DNA of 34,059 bases from Coriolopsis trogii. Lineage: Eukaryota; Basidiomycota; Agaricomycetes; Polyporales; Polyporaceae. Location of the stretch: the NCBI GenBank assembly GCA_020543525.1, contig JAHYIO010000029.1, positions 1 through 34,059 of the forward strand. Reading direction: 5' to 3'. The notes under the pieces were generated by a model. It was not told the DNA's origin, ran no database searches, and saw nothing but the letters and a program-made list of their open reading frames with translations. Positions 21,567 through 33,056 of the stretch are shown piece by piece. Numbering within the stretch: the first letter of the stretch is position 1; every line of letters begins with the position of its first letter. The position numbers and the translations under genes were made by a program.

Positions 21567-21881
21567 TAGGGACTGGCGCGGGTATACCCGTGGGTGTCCA
21601 GGTCAAGACCCGTACCCGTACCTACGAAAAACCCGTACCTGCAAATCGGGTATGGGTTTCTTGTGGGTACCAAACACAACCACGGGTTCACGGGTTTGAC
21701 CCATACATATGTCCTCAGAACTCATTCACAAAAGGCTTAAACGCCTGGAGGGGGGAATGAAACCCATACCCGCGCGGGTACGGGTTTTCATATGGGTCGG
21801 CCGAGAGGTACCCACACCTGTACCCATACGGGTACGGGTATCAAAACCCGCATGGGACTGACAGACCCGCGTTTTTCCCTA
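21567..21881. mobile_element. hAT-like MITE (unit 3)
   Basis: Copy of the 7079-7393 element at the same place in unit 3. Confidence 0.65.
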
Positions 21882-21943
21882 CAAGTTACAACAGGCCTAC
21901 ATTGCCACACATGACACGGACATTTTTCCCACGCAGTGCCAGC

Positions 21944-23647
21944 TCACACATTGCTGTCCACGCCCCAATGGGATTGGGATCCAATCAGATATGCATGCAC
22001 AACGCCTCCGACAATGAGCAAGCTCATCTCAGGCATGCTGAAATGAGGCGCACCTCCAGACTTCAGACGCGGAGGGGAGTACCAATGGAGAGTCTGTCCT
22101 AGAGACTCGGAGTCTGTCTCAGAAAATGTGCCCGGTGCAGGCCATTTCCAAAGCATGCATCCCAATGCATAGAGAGTAGCAGTCCATGCAGTAGTAGTAC
22201 ATTGACTTGAGTCCATGCAGTAGTAATACATTGACTGAGTCCATACAGTAGTAATCCGCTGACTGAGTCCAGTAATCCACTGACTTGAGTCCACGCAGCC
22301 GTAATCCGCTGACTGAGTCCATACAGTAGTTTTCCACTGACTGAGTCCACGCAGTAGTAATCCACTGACTTGAGTTCCCTGAGGTTTCGAATATTTCTCT
22401 GGCAGTCTGTCCGCGTGCGGCGCGTTTCGGATCATCGCCCGTCGATTCTCCCCATCTGCGAGATTAGCGACGTCCGCGTACGCATCTCGAACAGCCCAGA
22501 AGTTCTGCTTGTCCGCTCCGCTGAGCAGCTCCGAGCCCCCGCCGAATCTGCACACGAGTCCCCGTTACGGTGAGGAAGGAAGACCAACAGCAAGAGGTAA
22601 GGCGGACACTCACGCCATGTCCGACATCACGTCGTACCTGTCCACAGCGTACCGTCAGCACACGCCCCGGCGGACCAACTCCAAAGTCGCGACCCGAACG
22701 AGGACAACGCACGAGAAGAAGTTGAACCACTCTCTCAAGTCCGCCCGGCCCCCTTCCCTCGCCTCCAGCTTCCCGATCAGCTGCCGTGTCCGCGCCGCGA
22801 CGAACTCCTCGTACCCCTTCACCGCGTTCGCGCCCAGCCCGCGCGTCCACGTCCGCCGCCGCCTCAAGTGGTCCTCCGTCTCCTGCATCCCGATCATCGG
22901 CAGGTTCTGGTCCGACAGCCACCGGCCGACCATGTCTGCAGCAGCGACCGCACACGGGCGTACCCACATTCAGTCCCGCCGTGCACCGCGCATATGGAGG
23001 GGGGCAAGGACGTACGAGGACCTTTGCCCGCGCCCGACGGACCGAGCAGCGCAGGCACCAGCGACGCGTCCCGGACAGACAGCTCATTCGGTCCTGCAAC
23101 GCACCGACCACGCCCACCGTCAGCACCAGTCCCCGGCTGGACCAACGACACGCACCGATCCGAACGACATCCCCGTACCGGTCGTGCAGACCCTTCACGT
23201 ACCGGTACTGGTACCCAGGCAGACACCGGACTGCCATGTACAGCTTGGACACCTTGGCGGCCCACGGGCCTGGGTACCGCGCGAGCGGGTGTGTCGGGGA
23301 GAGCCGGTAGGCGACGACGGAGAGGACGAGCGCGCCGAGGTAGGCTACAAACGCGAGGCCCCATCGCCCGTCCGCTGTGGAGGTGGAGGTGGACGTGCGG
23401 AAGAGGAGCGCGGCGAGCGTCGGGGGGAGGGTGAGCAGCGACGCGTGAACGAGCGGATTGTACGTCTCGTATCGGCGGAATGCCTGGTGGGCGATCTGGC
23501 AGAGACACGACGGACGGGCGGCACATATGCGTCAGATCTTGCTGGACGGAATCTGGAGGAGCATGACGGGTGGCGTCCACTTACCAGCCCAAGGAGCGCC
23601 GAAGCGCCGAGTAAGCCTGACTGCGGACCGAGGAGCGAAGTAGGCAT
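21944..23647 (-). pseudogene. Truncated chimeric P450 (copy 4)
   Basis: Start ATG at 23645-23647, junction crossed at 22493/22492, stop at 21944-21946. Predicted translation is identical to copies 2 and 3. Confidence 0.74.
22182..22373. repeat. 28-bp minisatellite (unit 3)
   Basis: Same seven-repeat array. No change in repeat number relative to the other units. Confidence 0.93.
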
Positions 23648-24708
23648 GCTGCCCAGGGAGGGTGTAACGGGCGGAGGCGAAGATGGAGAACGAAGACAGA
23701 AAGCGGGAGGATGAGGGAGTGGAAGAGAGAGAGAGAGGGCCCCGGATCCGATCGGTGGACGGCAGACGGAGCACCTTATGTTTTGGACCGGAGGCAAGGC
23801 GGGCAATGCATACGACATAAGCGGGGCGCGAACATCACATGTCGCGCCCGGAAGAGCAAATAGCTGTTGATCATCTACGCAGTCGACCCCGTTTGACGGG
23901 AACGTACTCGCCCAGGCCATGCTCGACGCGCGCGCACTCTGAGACTCTGAGCATTTGTATTGTTTCCGGAGGCTCGTAGCCCATCAGCTTACTGTAAGTA
24001 TGCTGTGCACCATGATCAGCGCTCTGGATCGTGTTGAACGGCCGGTGTTCCTCACCTGGGCTCAGTACATGACCTGAATCTCAAGAGACCCTCGGATAAT
24101 GCAGTGAACGTATCTCGTTGCAGACAAGACAGCAGGATACCAAGGTCAAGTTTGAGATTAGACAAGAAGTGCCCTTCAGTCCTAGGCGTGACCAACCAAC
24201 GCCGAGAGCGCCCCCAAACCTGTCTCCACCGACGGGTTAACGTGATGGTTGATATTCTCGAGATCGGCGATCAATCAGCTGCAGGCGTGGACGAACAAGA
24301 AGGCTGATATGTCACCTTTCATCTTGCCTGTAGGGGAGAAGCTGGGAGTTGCAAACGAACGCAGACGTGTTCCATGAGACGTCTGACCATAGATTTCCAT
24401 CATCAGACATAAAAAAAACCCGTCGCGAGGAGCTGCAATGGTCCTGCTCTTTGGCTCGCATTACAAAAGCGAAATGGAGTAAAGAAGTCTACTGAATGCG
24501 ATGAGCACTCACCTTCAAATTGGTGCCCGCTCTCATCTGACTTGCAGAGACCAAGGCGAGTCAATGAGTCACAGCCTATACCCGTGCTGCGCTGCATGCA
24601 TCTTCAAGTACGCCCAAAGTTAGTACCGAGATACATTGATCACAGATATAGTACAAATGAGCAAGAATGTTCTGTCCCTGACCAAGAGTTCGACGCCCGA
24701 GCGTGCAT
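23648..24708 (-). promoter_or_regulatory. P450 upstream / cyclophilin 3' spacer (unit 4)
   Basis: Same content as unit 1, shifted by 21,732. No gene seen. Confidence 0.48.
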
Positions 24709-25538
24709 TCATACCGTCCCGCACCGAGCGATGAGGATGTCGGCCGAAGGCCTGTAGAGGATGTGATCTGACGCGTACGACTCGATCCTCCGGACGACGT
24801 CCATGCCGTGCACGACTTCGCCAAACACGACGTTCCGTTTGTCGCACCATGGCGCGGGGACGGTCGTGATGAAGAACTGGTGAGATGCGCCAGAGGAGGA
24901 TGCGCGCGAAGCCGACATCGAAGGCGATGACATCATGGACGAATCATCGCAGAACGGACAGACAGACCAAAGGCGGCAATCAGTCAACGTCAGTGGGGGC
25001 GATAGATGTGGAAAGGCGACAGACTTGGGAGGAGTTCGTATGGGGTCCGCGGTTAGCCATCGAGAGCAGCCCCGGACGATCGTGGTTGAGACGGAAGTTC
25101 TCGTCTGTAGCATGCGCAGACACATGCAGCGAGGCGGATGGATAGATGAGGAGGGCGTGTGTAGTGGAACGTGCGCAGGAGACATACCGGCAAACGTCGG
25201 ACCGTAGATGGAACGACCAGTCGTTCCGTTACCCTGCACAATGTCCCCGCCCTGGACCATGAACTGGAGGGTTGGTGAGCGAGAGCCGCAAGCGCACAGA
25301 TGTGCAGCATGACGCACCTGGGGAACGACGCGGTGAAAGTAGGAGTGGGCGTAGCCGTAGCCGTTCTCGCCTGTAGCCAGCTCGCGGAAATTGCGGGCGG
25401 TGATAGGGCAGATGCCGTCAAAGAGGTGGAAGACGATGCGACCTGCGGGAGTACCGTTGATGTCGACGTCAGGCTGGAGGTGTCGTGTGAGCACGCGGGG
25501 AGAAGAAAGCGGACTGGAGGATGCACCCACGAAGACAT
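24709..25538 (-). CDS. Cyclophilin PPIase (copy 4)
   Basis: Exons at 25527-25538, 25318-25473, 25188-25263, 25025-25104 and 24709-24876. Identical translation to the other copies. Confidence 0.9.
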
Positions 25539-25992
25539 CTGGATGTGATTGCTTGGTGGAACGCGAGTCAGGAGAGGAGCATGGCGAATTTGTGACGGAG
25601 GGCGAGAGGAGGCAGGAGGAGTGCGGGCGACATGGCAGGACGAGAGACTATTCAGGCCTGGGCTGGGCTGCGAGGAGTTGAGAGGACGACGTCGGACGGG
25701 GGTTGCGATTGACTGGCACAGACTGAGACGCGGACTGGACGCGGACTCGGACGACTCGCTCAGCCGCTTATCTTATCTCTCCCGACCCGATCTGCTGCCG
25801 TCTGAGATCTGACCCCTGGCGCGCTGATCGGACGTCTGCCCTCTGTTTCTCGCCTGCCCGCCTCTCGAGCTCGCTCTGGTCACCCTCAACTCGCTCCCTG
25901 GACAGACTCGAGCCTGCCCACGCCTTGCCCGTCTCTCTCGCTGCCCCCACACTGTCTCTCCCTGCTCGGCTCCTCCGCCTCCCGGCTCTGAT

Positions 25993-28292
25993 CCCTACAA
26001 CAGCTGTACCGGCTCGCTTCTGACGTGCACCTCTCGGCGCCGCTCATTTGCACCGCTTGACAAGTGCTCCCCGTCCGGAATTGAGTGTCCCGCCCTCTCG
26101 CCAATGTCAAGCACCCCGACAAGTTCATCAAGTACGCCTTTCTCGGTCCCTGCCGTGTTCATATGTTCGTCATCCATGCATTCCCACCCACCCGGTACTG
26201 GTAAGACCCTGCTGGGAGGATTCTGGCCCAAGTACGGACGTATCCTCCGCCTGTGTGGTCCGTGCTGCCCACGCTTACAGCGTTACCGTCGGCAGTCTCG
26301 ACATGATACACCAGCAGCACATTCTACAACCCGTGACGTAAATGCACTACCCCTTCACCCAGGTACTGGTAAGACCCTGCTGAGAACACGCTAGCTACCA
26401 CCGATGAAAAGAATCCACTCAGTACGTTCTACAGATCCAAGTGAGTCCTTTATTTGTGTACAACTTGCAAACTGATCTCACCATTAAGCGTTCTCGCTAC
26501 CAACAGCCCCACGGCACCTTGATAAGTTCATCCTCGATGTGAATGGCAACCGTCTGGGCATGACCAATGCAGCGGGCGCCACCTGAGCAGACAGCGCAGG
26601 ACCAAATGAAGCAAATGCCCGTCCGCCGTTGCACCTCCCAGTCGTCACTGCATCTGGCACCAACGTTGCGCATACGCACATCAACAACTCACCGTTTCTG
26701 CAACCCTGACAGCCTGCCTGTTGCATGGTTCTGTTGTCCTGTAACAAAGTGTGTCAGTGGCCTAGCGGAAGGTACGTAACGCATAGTACTTACCCATACT
26801 GTGCAATAGGGATTGCATGCCATCGTCAAACAAGCACGGCCAGGGGTGATGCAGAGAAGAGAGGCTGTTAGAGATGAGTCCGAGTCGACATAAGCTAATA
26901 AGCGGGGGTTGTGTGCAGACAGACGACGTTGGGAGGCCAGGCTTTATGCCATGCCCGTGTCGGGTGCAAAGGCCGAGTATTCCAGAATCACGCAGGCAAA
27001 CATAAACAGCGCCAATCCAGCGCTCCGCTCGCAATTTCGCTTGGTGGACGCAGGGTCTTTGCCCGTGTCCGCTATGTCCGCCGTCTCTTCGGTACGTTTG
27101 CAATTACGTGTCAAGCAATGATCGGAGAAGAAATGTGTGTGAGTCAGGCTTCTCCCAGACGAGTCTGTCAGAGCACAAAGTTTGCTGTTGGATCTACCTG
27201 ATGATTATGCGCATACGAGATGCAAGCCACTATAAGCACCATGGATGTATAATGCCTGCTTCACCGCATAGTACTTATGCCCCAAACTTGTTCATCGAGC
27301 AGTTGACTTGATACATCGGACCGTTGCCATAGCACATGCCGGACAGGCAGCGGCTGAAGAACGTGTCAGAGCCCGCATCAAAGGATGCGCGCTCCGCTCA
27401 CAATTTCGCCTAGTGGAGGCATGACTCTTGCCCGCTACCACAGTCTGCTGTCTTTGCCTTCTCCTCGGTACATTTGTAAGAGTAATGTGTCATGAGATGA
27501 AGTCATGCGTGCGAGTCTGCCTTGTGCGGCTCTGCCTGTTCATGTCAGTCTGATGCATTCTTCTGGAAGAAGCTGTCAGAGCACGGACTTCTAGATAGGA
27601 AGCTCCCGTGCAAACGAGACGCAAGCGAACTTCATCTAATTTTCTGACAGCGGAGCCCGCACACATATGAGTTGAATATCACTGAAGCGTCGGAGAAGTC
27701 CAGTAATGCAGAGTGGTCTAGATACTGCTGGTCTGCCTTGATAGATCCAACTCCTGTCTGGTAGGCATGCTTGAGATTGTGTGTGAGGGTACACTCTGCA
27801 AGGCAACCACTGCCTAATTACAGCTGATTTCCCCTCTGCAATATTGTTTACACACAGTGGACTGGAGACTTTCCAGAAAGTGACAGGGGATACAATGTCA
27901 GCATCAACGGCTTGCTCACAACCGGGTGGCTGCCATGTCCGCAAAGCCTTAAATCATGCCGCCCAATGCTAGCCGACCATTTCCAATCATTTGCTCTGTG
28001 TGTAAAAATATCAAAGAGTTCAATATCAGCTGTGAAGACATCTTGTGCAGTGCATCTCCAAGTCAACTCATGTAAGTAGCATGAGACTGTGCTTCCCATC
28101 CAGATCGACAACTGAAGCACTGATCTTAAGGGTTTGAATGCTGTAACAACTGTATACTTAGTAGCTGGGAGGACCTCCAGCCCGGTAAAGTCCCTGCTTG
28201 TATAGTTGCAATCTCGGTTTACCCACTAGAATCCAAGAATAACAAGCCCAGATGACAGAGAACTTCTAGGCTTTATGGAGTAACTTAGAGAC
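25993..28292. other. Gene-poor spacer (unit 4)
   Basis: Same content as 4261-6560, shifted by 21,732. The old duplication is at 27020-27584. Confidence 0.5.
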
Positions 28293-28677
28293 ACTACATC
28301 AGGAAACACAAAAATCTCTCAGGGCTCTTGACAGACTCCAACAGAGCCTGATGAGCCATGGAGAATCATGATCTTTGGTGATATATGTGAATCTCCCAGC
28401 AGACACCGAGAGATGCATTCTCTCAAGGGATCTGCCTGTCTCTCAAGGCACTCTCTCAGGAGTACCCTGGTAATATCTACTACAAGTCTTTGAATCAATC
28501 CTCCTTGGCAGTGATATAACTATGATCCTAATGAAATACTGCTGTGAGTTGGGCAAGTCCCGGAGAGTCCCTCAAGAGAATCTGTCTCCCTTGAGAGAAT
28601 AGTAACTTACTCGTTACATCCCAGGATTTTTCTGAAATCGGGATCTCTATAGAGAATAATGTGTTTCCTGATGGAGT
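28293..28677. mobile_element. Candidate MITE (unit 4)
   Basis: Copy of the 6561-6945 element at the same place in unit 4. Confidence 0.5.
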
Positions 28678-28810
28678 CAGACATTTCAGATGCCTCCGGA
28701 CGACCTTCAGACAGCTTCAGACAATTTGCTTCCAAGTCCAATCTCAGCACTCGTACATATTTTCAGAGGCTCAGACTTCTCTTAAATTCCGTGGTTGGCC
28801 CTCTTACAAC

Positions 28811-29125
28811 TAGGGACTGGCGCGGGTATACCCGTGGGTGTCCAGGTCAAGACCCGTACCCGTACCTACGAAAAACCCGTACCTGCAAATCGGGTATGGG
28901 TTTCTTGTGGGTACCAAACACAACCACGGGTTCACGGGTTTGACCCATACATATGTCCTCAGAACTCATTCACAAAAGGCTTAAACGCCTGGAGGGGGGA
29001 ATGAAACCCATACCCGCGCGGGTACGGGTTTTCATATGGGTCGGCCGAGAGGTACCCACACCTGTACCCATACGGGTACGGGTATCAAAACCCGCATGGG
29101 ACTGACAGACCCGCGTTTTTCCCTA
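28811..29125. mobile_element. hAT-like MITE (unit 4)
   Basis: Copy of the 7079-7393 element at the same place in unit 4. Confidence 0.65.
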
Positions 29126-29187
29126 CAAGTTACAACAGGCCTACATTGCCACACATGACACGGACATTTTTCCCACGCAGTGCCAGC

Positions 29188-30891
29188 TCACACATTGCTG
29201 TCCACGCCCCAATGGGATTGGGATCCAATCAGATATGCATGCACAACGCCTCCGACAATGAGCAAGCTCATCTCAGGCATGCTGAAATGAGGCGCACCTC
29301 CAGACTTCAGACGCGGAGGGGAGTACCAATGGAGAGTCTGTCCTAGAGACTCGGAGTCTGTCTCAGAAAATGTGCCCGGTGCAGGCCATTTCCAAAGCAT
29401 GCATCCCAATGCATAGAGAGTAGCAGTCCATGCAGTAGTAGTACATTGACTTGAGTCCATGCAGTAGTAATACATTGACTGAGTCCATACAGTAGTAATC
29501 CGCTGACTGAGTCCAGTAATCCACTGACTTGAGTCCACGCAGCCGTAATCCGCTGACTGAGTCCATACAGTAGTTTTCCACTGACTGAGTCCACGCAGTA
29601 GTAATCCACTGACTTGAGTTCCCTGAGGTTTCGAATATTTCTCTGGCAGTCTGTCCGCGTGCGGCGCGTTTCGGATCATCGCCCGTCGATTCTCCCCATC
29701 TGCGAGATTAGCGACGTCCGCGTACGCATCTCGAACAGCCCAGAAGTTCTGCTTGTCCGCTCCGCTGAGCAGCTCCGAGCCCCCGCCGAATCTGCACACG
29801 AGTCCCCGTTACGGTGAGGAAGGAAGACCAACAGCAAGAGGTAAGGCGGACACTCACGCCATGTCCGACATCACGTCGTACCTGTCCACAGCGTACCGTC
29901 AGCACACGCCCCGGCGGACCAACTCCAAAGTCGCGACCCGAACGAGGACAACGCACGAGAAGAAGTTGAACCACTCTCTCAAGTCCGCCCGGCCCCCTTC
30001 CCTCGCCTCCAGCTTCCCGATCAGCTGCCGTGTCCGCGCCGCGACGAACTCCTCGTACCCCTTCACCGCGTTCGCGCCCAGCCCGCGCGTCCACGTCCGC
30101 CGCCGCCTCAAGTGGTCCTCCGTCTCCTGCATCCCGATCATCGGCAGGTTCTGGTCCGACAGCCACCGGCCGACCATGTCTGCAGCAGCGACCGCACACG
30201 GGCGTACCCACATTCAGTCCCGCCGTGCACCGCGCATATGGAGGGGGGCAAGGACGTACGAGGACCTTTGCCCGCGCCCGACGGACCGAGCAGCGCAGGC
30301 ACCAGCGACGCGTCCCGGACAGACAGCTCATTCGGTCCTGCAACGCACCGACCACGCCCACCGTCAGCACCAGTCCCCGGCTGGACCAACGACACGCACC
30401 GATCCGAACGACATCCCCGTACCGGTCGTGCAGACCCTTCACGTACCGGTACTGGTACCCAGGCAGACACCGGACTGCCATGTACAGCTTGGACACCTTG
30501 GCGGCCCACGGGCCTGGGTACCGCGCGAGCGGGTGTGTCGGGGAGAGCCGGTAGGCGACGACGGAGAGGACGAGCGCGCCGAGGTAGGCTACAAACGCGA
30601 GGCCCCATCGCCCGTCCGCTGTGGAGGTGGAGGTGGACGTGCGGAAGAGGAGCGCGGCGAGCGTCGGGGGGAGGGTGAGCAGCGACGCGTGAACGAGCGG
30701 ATTGTACGTCTCGTATCGGCGGAATGCCTGGTGGGCGATCTGGCAGAGACACGACGGACGGGCGGCACATATGCGTCAGATCTTGCTGGACGGAATCTGG
30801 AGGAGCATGACGGGTGGCGTCCACTTACCAGCCCAAGGAGCGCCGAAGCGCCGAGTAAGCCTGACTGCGGACCGAGGAGCGAAGTAGGCAT
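29188..30891 (-). pseudogene. Truncated chimeric P450 (copy 5)
   Basis: Start ATG at 30889-30891, junction crossed at 29737/29736, stop at 29188-29190. Complete as a chimera even though unit 5 itself is cut by the window, because the tail lies in unit 4. Confidence 0.74.
29426..29617. repeat. 28-bp minisatellite (unit 4)
   Basis: Same seven-repeat array. No change in repeat number relative to the other units. Confidence 0.93.
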
Positions 30892-31952
30892 GCTGCCCAG
30901 GGAGGGTGTAACGGGCGGAGGCGAAGATGGAGAACGAAGACAGAAAGCGGGAGGATGAGGGAGTGGAAGAGAGAGAGAGAGGGCCCCGGATCCGATCGGT
31001 GGACGGCAGACGGAGCACCTTATGTTTTGGACCGGAGGCAAGGCGGGCAATGCATACGACATAAGCGGGGCGCGAACATCACATGTCGCGCCCGGAAGAG
31101 CAAATAGCTGTTGATCATCTACGCAGTCGACCCCGTTTGACGGGAACGTACTCGCCCAGGCCATGCTCGACGCGCGCGCACTCTGAGACTCTGAGCATTT
31201 GTATTGTTTCCGGAGGCTCGTAGCCCATCAGCTTACTGTAAGTATGCTGTGCACCATGATCAGCGCTCTGGATCGTGTTGAACGGCCGGTGTTCCTCACC
31301 TGGGCTCAGTACATGACCTGAATCTCAAGAGACCCTCGGATAATGCAGTGAACGTATCTCGTTGCAGACAAGACAGCAGGATACCAAGGTCAAGTTTGAG
31401 ATTAGACAAGAAGTGCCCTTCAGTCCTAGGCGTGACCAACCAACGCCGAGAGCGCCCCCAAACCTGTCTCCACCGACGGGTTAACGTGATGGTTGATATT
31501 CTCGAGATCGGCGATCAATCAGCTGCAGGCGTGGACGAACAAGAAGGCTGATATGTCACCTTTCATCTTGCCTGTAGGGGAGAAGCTGGGAGTTGCAAAC
31601 GAACGCAGACGTGTTCCATGAGACGTCTGACCATAGATTTCCATCATCAGACATAAAAAAAACCCGTCGCGAGGAGCTGCAATGGTCCTGCTCTTTGGCT
31701 CGCATTACAAAAGCGAAATGGAGTAAAGAAGTCTACTGAATGCGATGAGCACTCACCTTCAAATTGGTGCCCGCTCTCATCTGACTTGCAGAGACCAAGG
31801 CGAGTCAATGAGTCACAGCCTATACCCGTGCTGCGCTGCATGCATCTTCAAGTACGCCCAAAGTTAGTACCGAGATACATTGATCACAGATATAGTACAA
31901 ATGAGCAAGAATGTTCTGTCCCTGACCAAGAGTTCGACGCCCGAGCGTGCAT
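30892..31952 (-). promoter_or_regulatory. P450 upstream / cyclophilin 3' spacer (unit 5)
   Basis: Same content as unit 1, shifted by 28,976. No gene seen. Confidence 0.48.
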
Positions 31953-32782
31953 TCATACCGTCCCGCACCGAGCGATGAGGATGTCGGCCGAAGGCCTGTA
32001 GAGGATGTGATCTGACGCGTACGACTCGATCCTCCGGACGACGTCCATGCCGTGCACGACTTCGCCAAACACGACGTTCCGTTTGTCGCACCATGGCGCG
32101 GGGACGGTCGTGATGAAGAACTGGTGAGATGCGCCAGAGGAGGATGCGCGCGAAGCCGACATCGAAGGCGATGACATCATGGACGAATCATCGCAGAACG
32201 GACAGACAGACCAAAGGCGGCAATCAGTCAACGTCAGTGGGGGCGATAGATGTGGAAAGGCGACAGACTTGGGAGGAGTTCGTATGGGGTCCGCGGTTAG
32301 CCATCGAGAGCAGCCCCGGACGATCGTGGTTGAGACGGAAGTTCTCGTCTGTAGCATGCGCAGACACATGCAGCGAGGCGGATGGATAGATGAGGAGGGC
32401 GTGTGTAGTGGAACGTGCGCAGGAGACATACCGGCAAACGTCGGACCGTAGATGGAACGACCAGTCGTTCCGTTACCCTGCACAATGTCCCCGCCCTGGA
32501 CCATGAACTGGAGGGTTGGTGAGCGAGAGCCGCAAGCGCACAGATGTGCAGCATGACGCACCTGGGGAACGACGCGGTGAAAGTAGGAGTGGGCGTAGCC
32601 GTAGCCGTTCTCGCCTGTAGCCAGCTCGCGGAAATTGCGGGCGGTGATAGGGCAGATGCCGTCAAAGAGGTGGAAGACGATGCGACCTGCGGGAGTACCG
32701 TTGATGTCGACGTCAGGCTGGAGGTGTCGTGTGAGCACGCGGGGAGAAGAAAGCGGACTGGAGGATGCACCCACGAAGACAT
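31953..32782 (-). CDS. Cyclophilin PPIase (copy 5)
   Basis: Exons at 32771-32782, 32562-32717, 32432-32507, 32269-32348 and 31953-32120. Identical translation. This gene lies just left of the error-rich last kilobase and is not affected by it. Confidence 0.9.
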
Positions 32783-33056
32783 CTGGATGTGATTGCTTGG
32801 TGGAACGCGAGTCAGGAGAGGAGCATGGCGAATTTGTGACGGAGGGCGAGAGGAGGCAGGAGGAGTGCGGGCGACATGGCAGGACGAGAGACTATTCAGG
32901 CCTGGGCTGGGCTGCGAGGAGTTGAGAGGACGACGTCGGACGGGGGTTGCGATTGACTGGCACAGACTGAGACGCGGACTGGACGCGGACTCGGACGACT
33001 CGCTCAGCCGCTTATCTTATCTCTCCCGACCCGATCTGCTGCCGTCTGAGATCTGA

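Larger units (their letters stand above)
15249..22492. repeat. Tandem unit 3
   Basis: Complete unit. I found no difference from unit 2 in the parts compared, and no indel because all offsets are exactly 7,244. Confidence 0.95.
22493..29736. repeat. Tandem unit 4
   Basis: Complete unit, apparently identical to units 2 and 3 in all translated stretches and with constant offsets. Confidence 0.95.
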
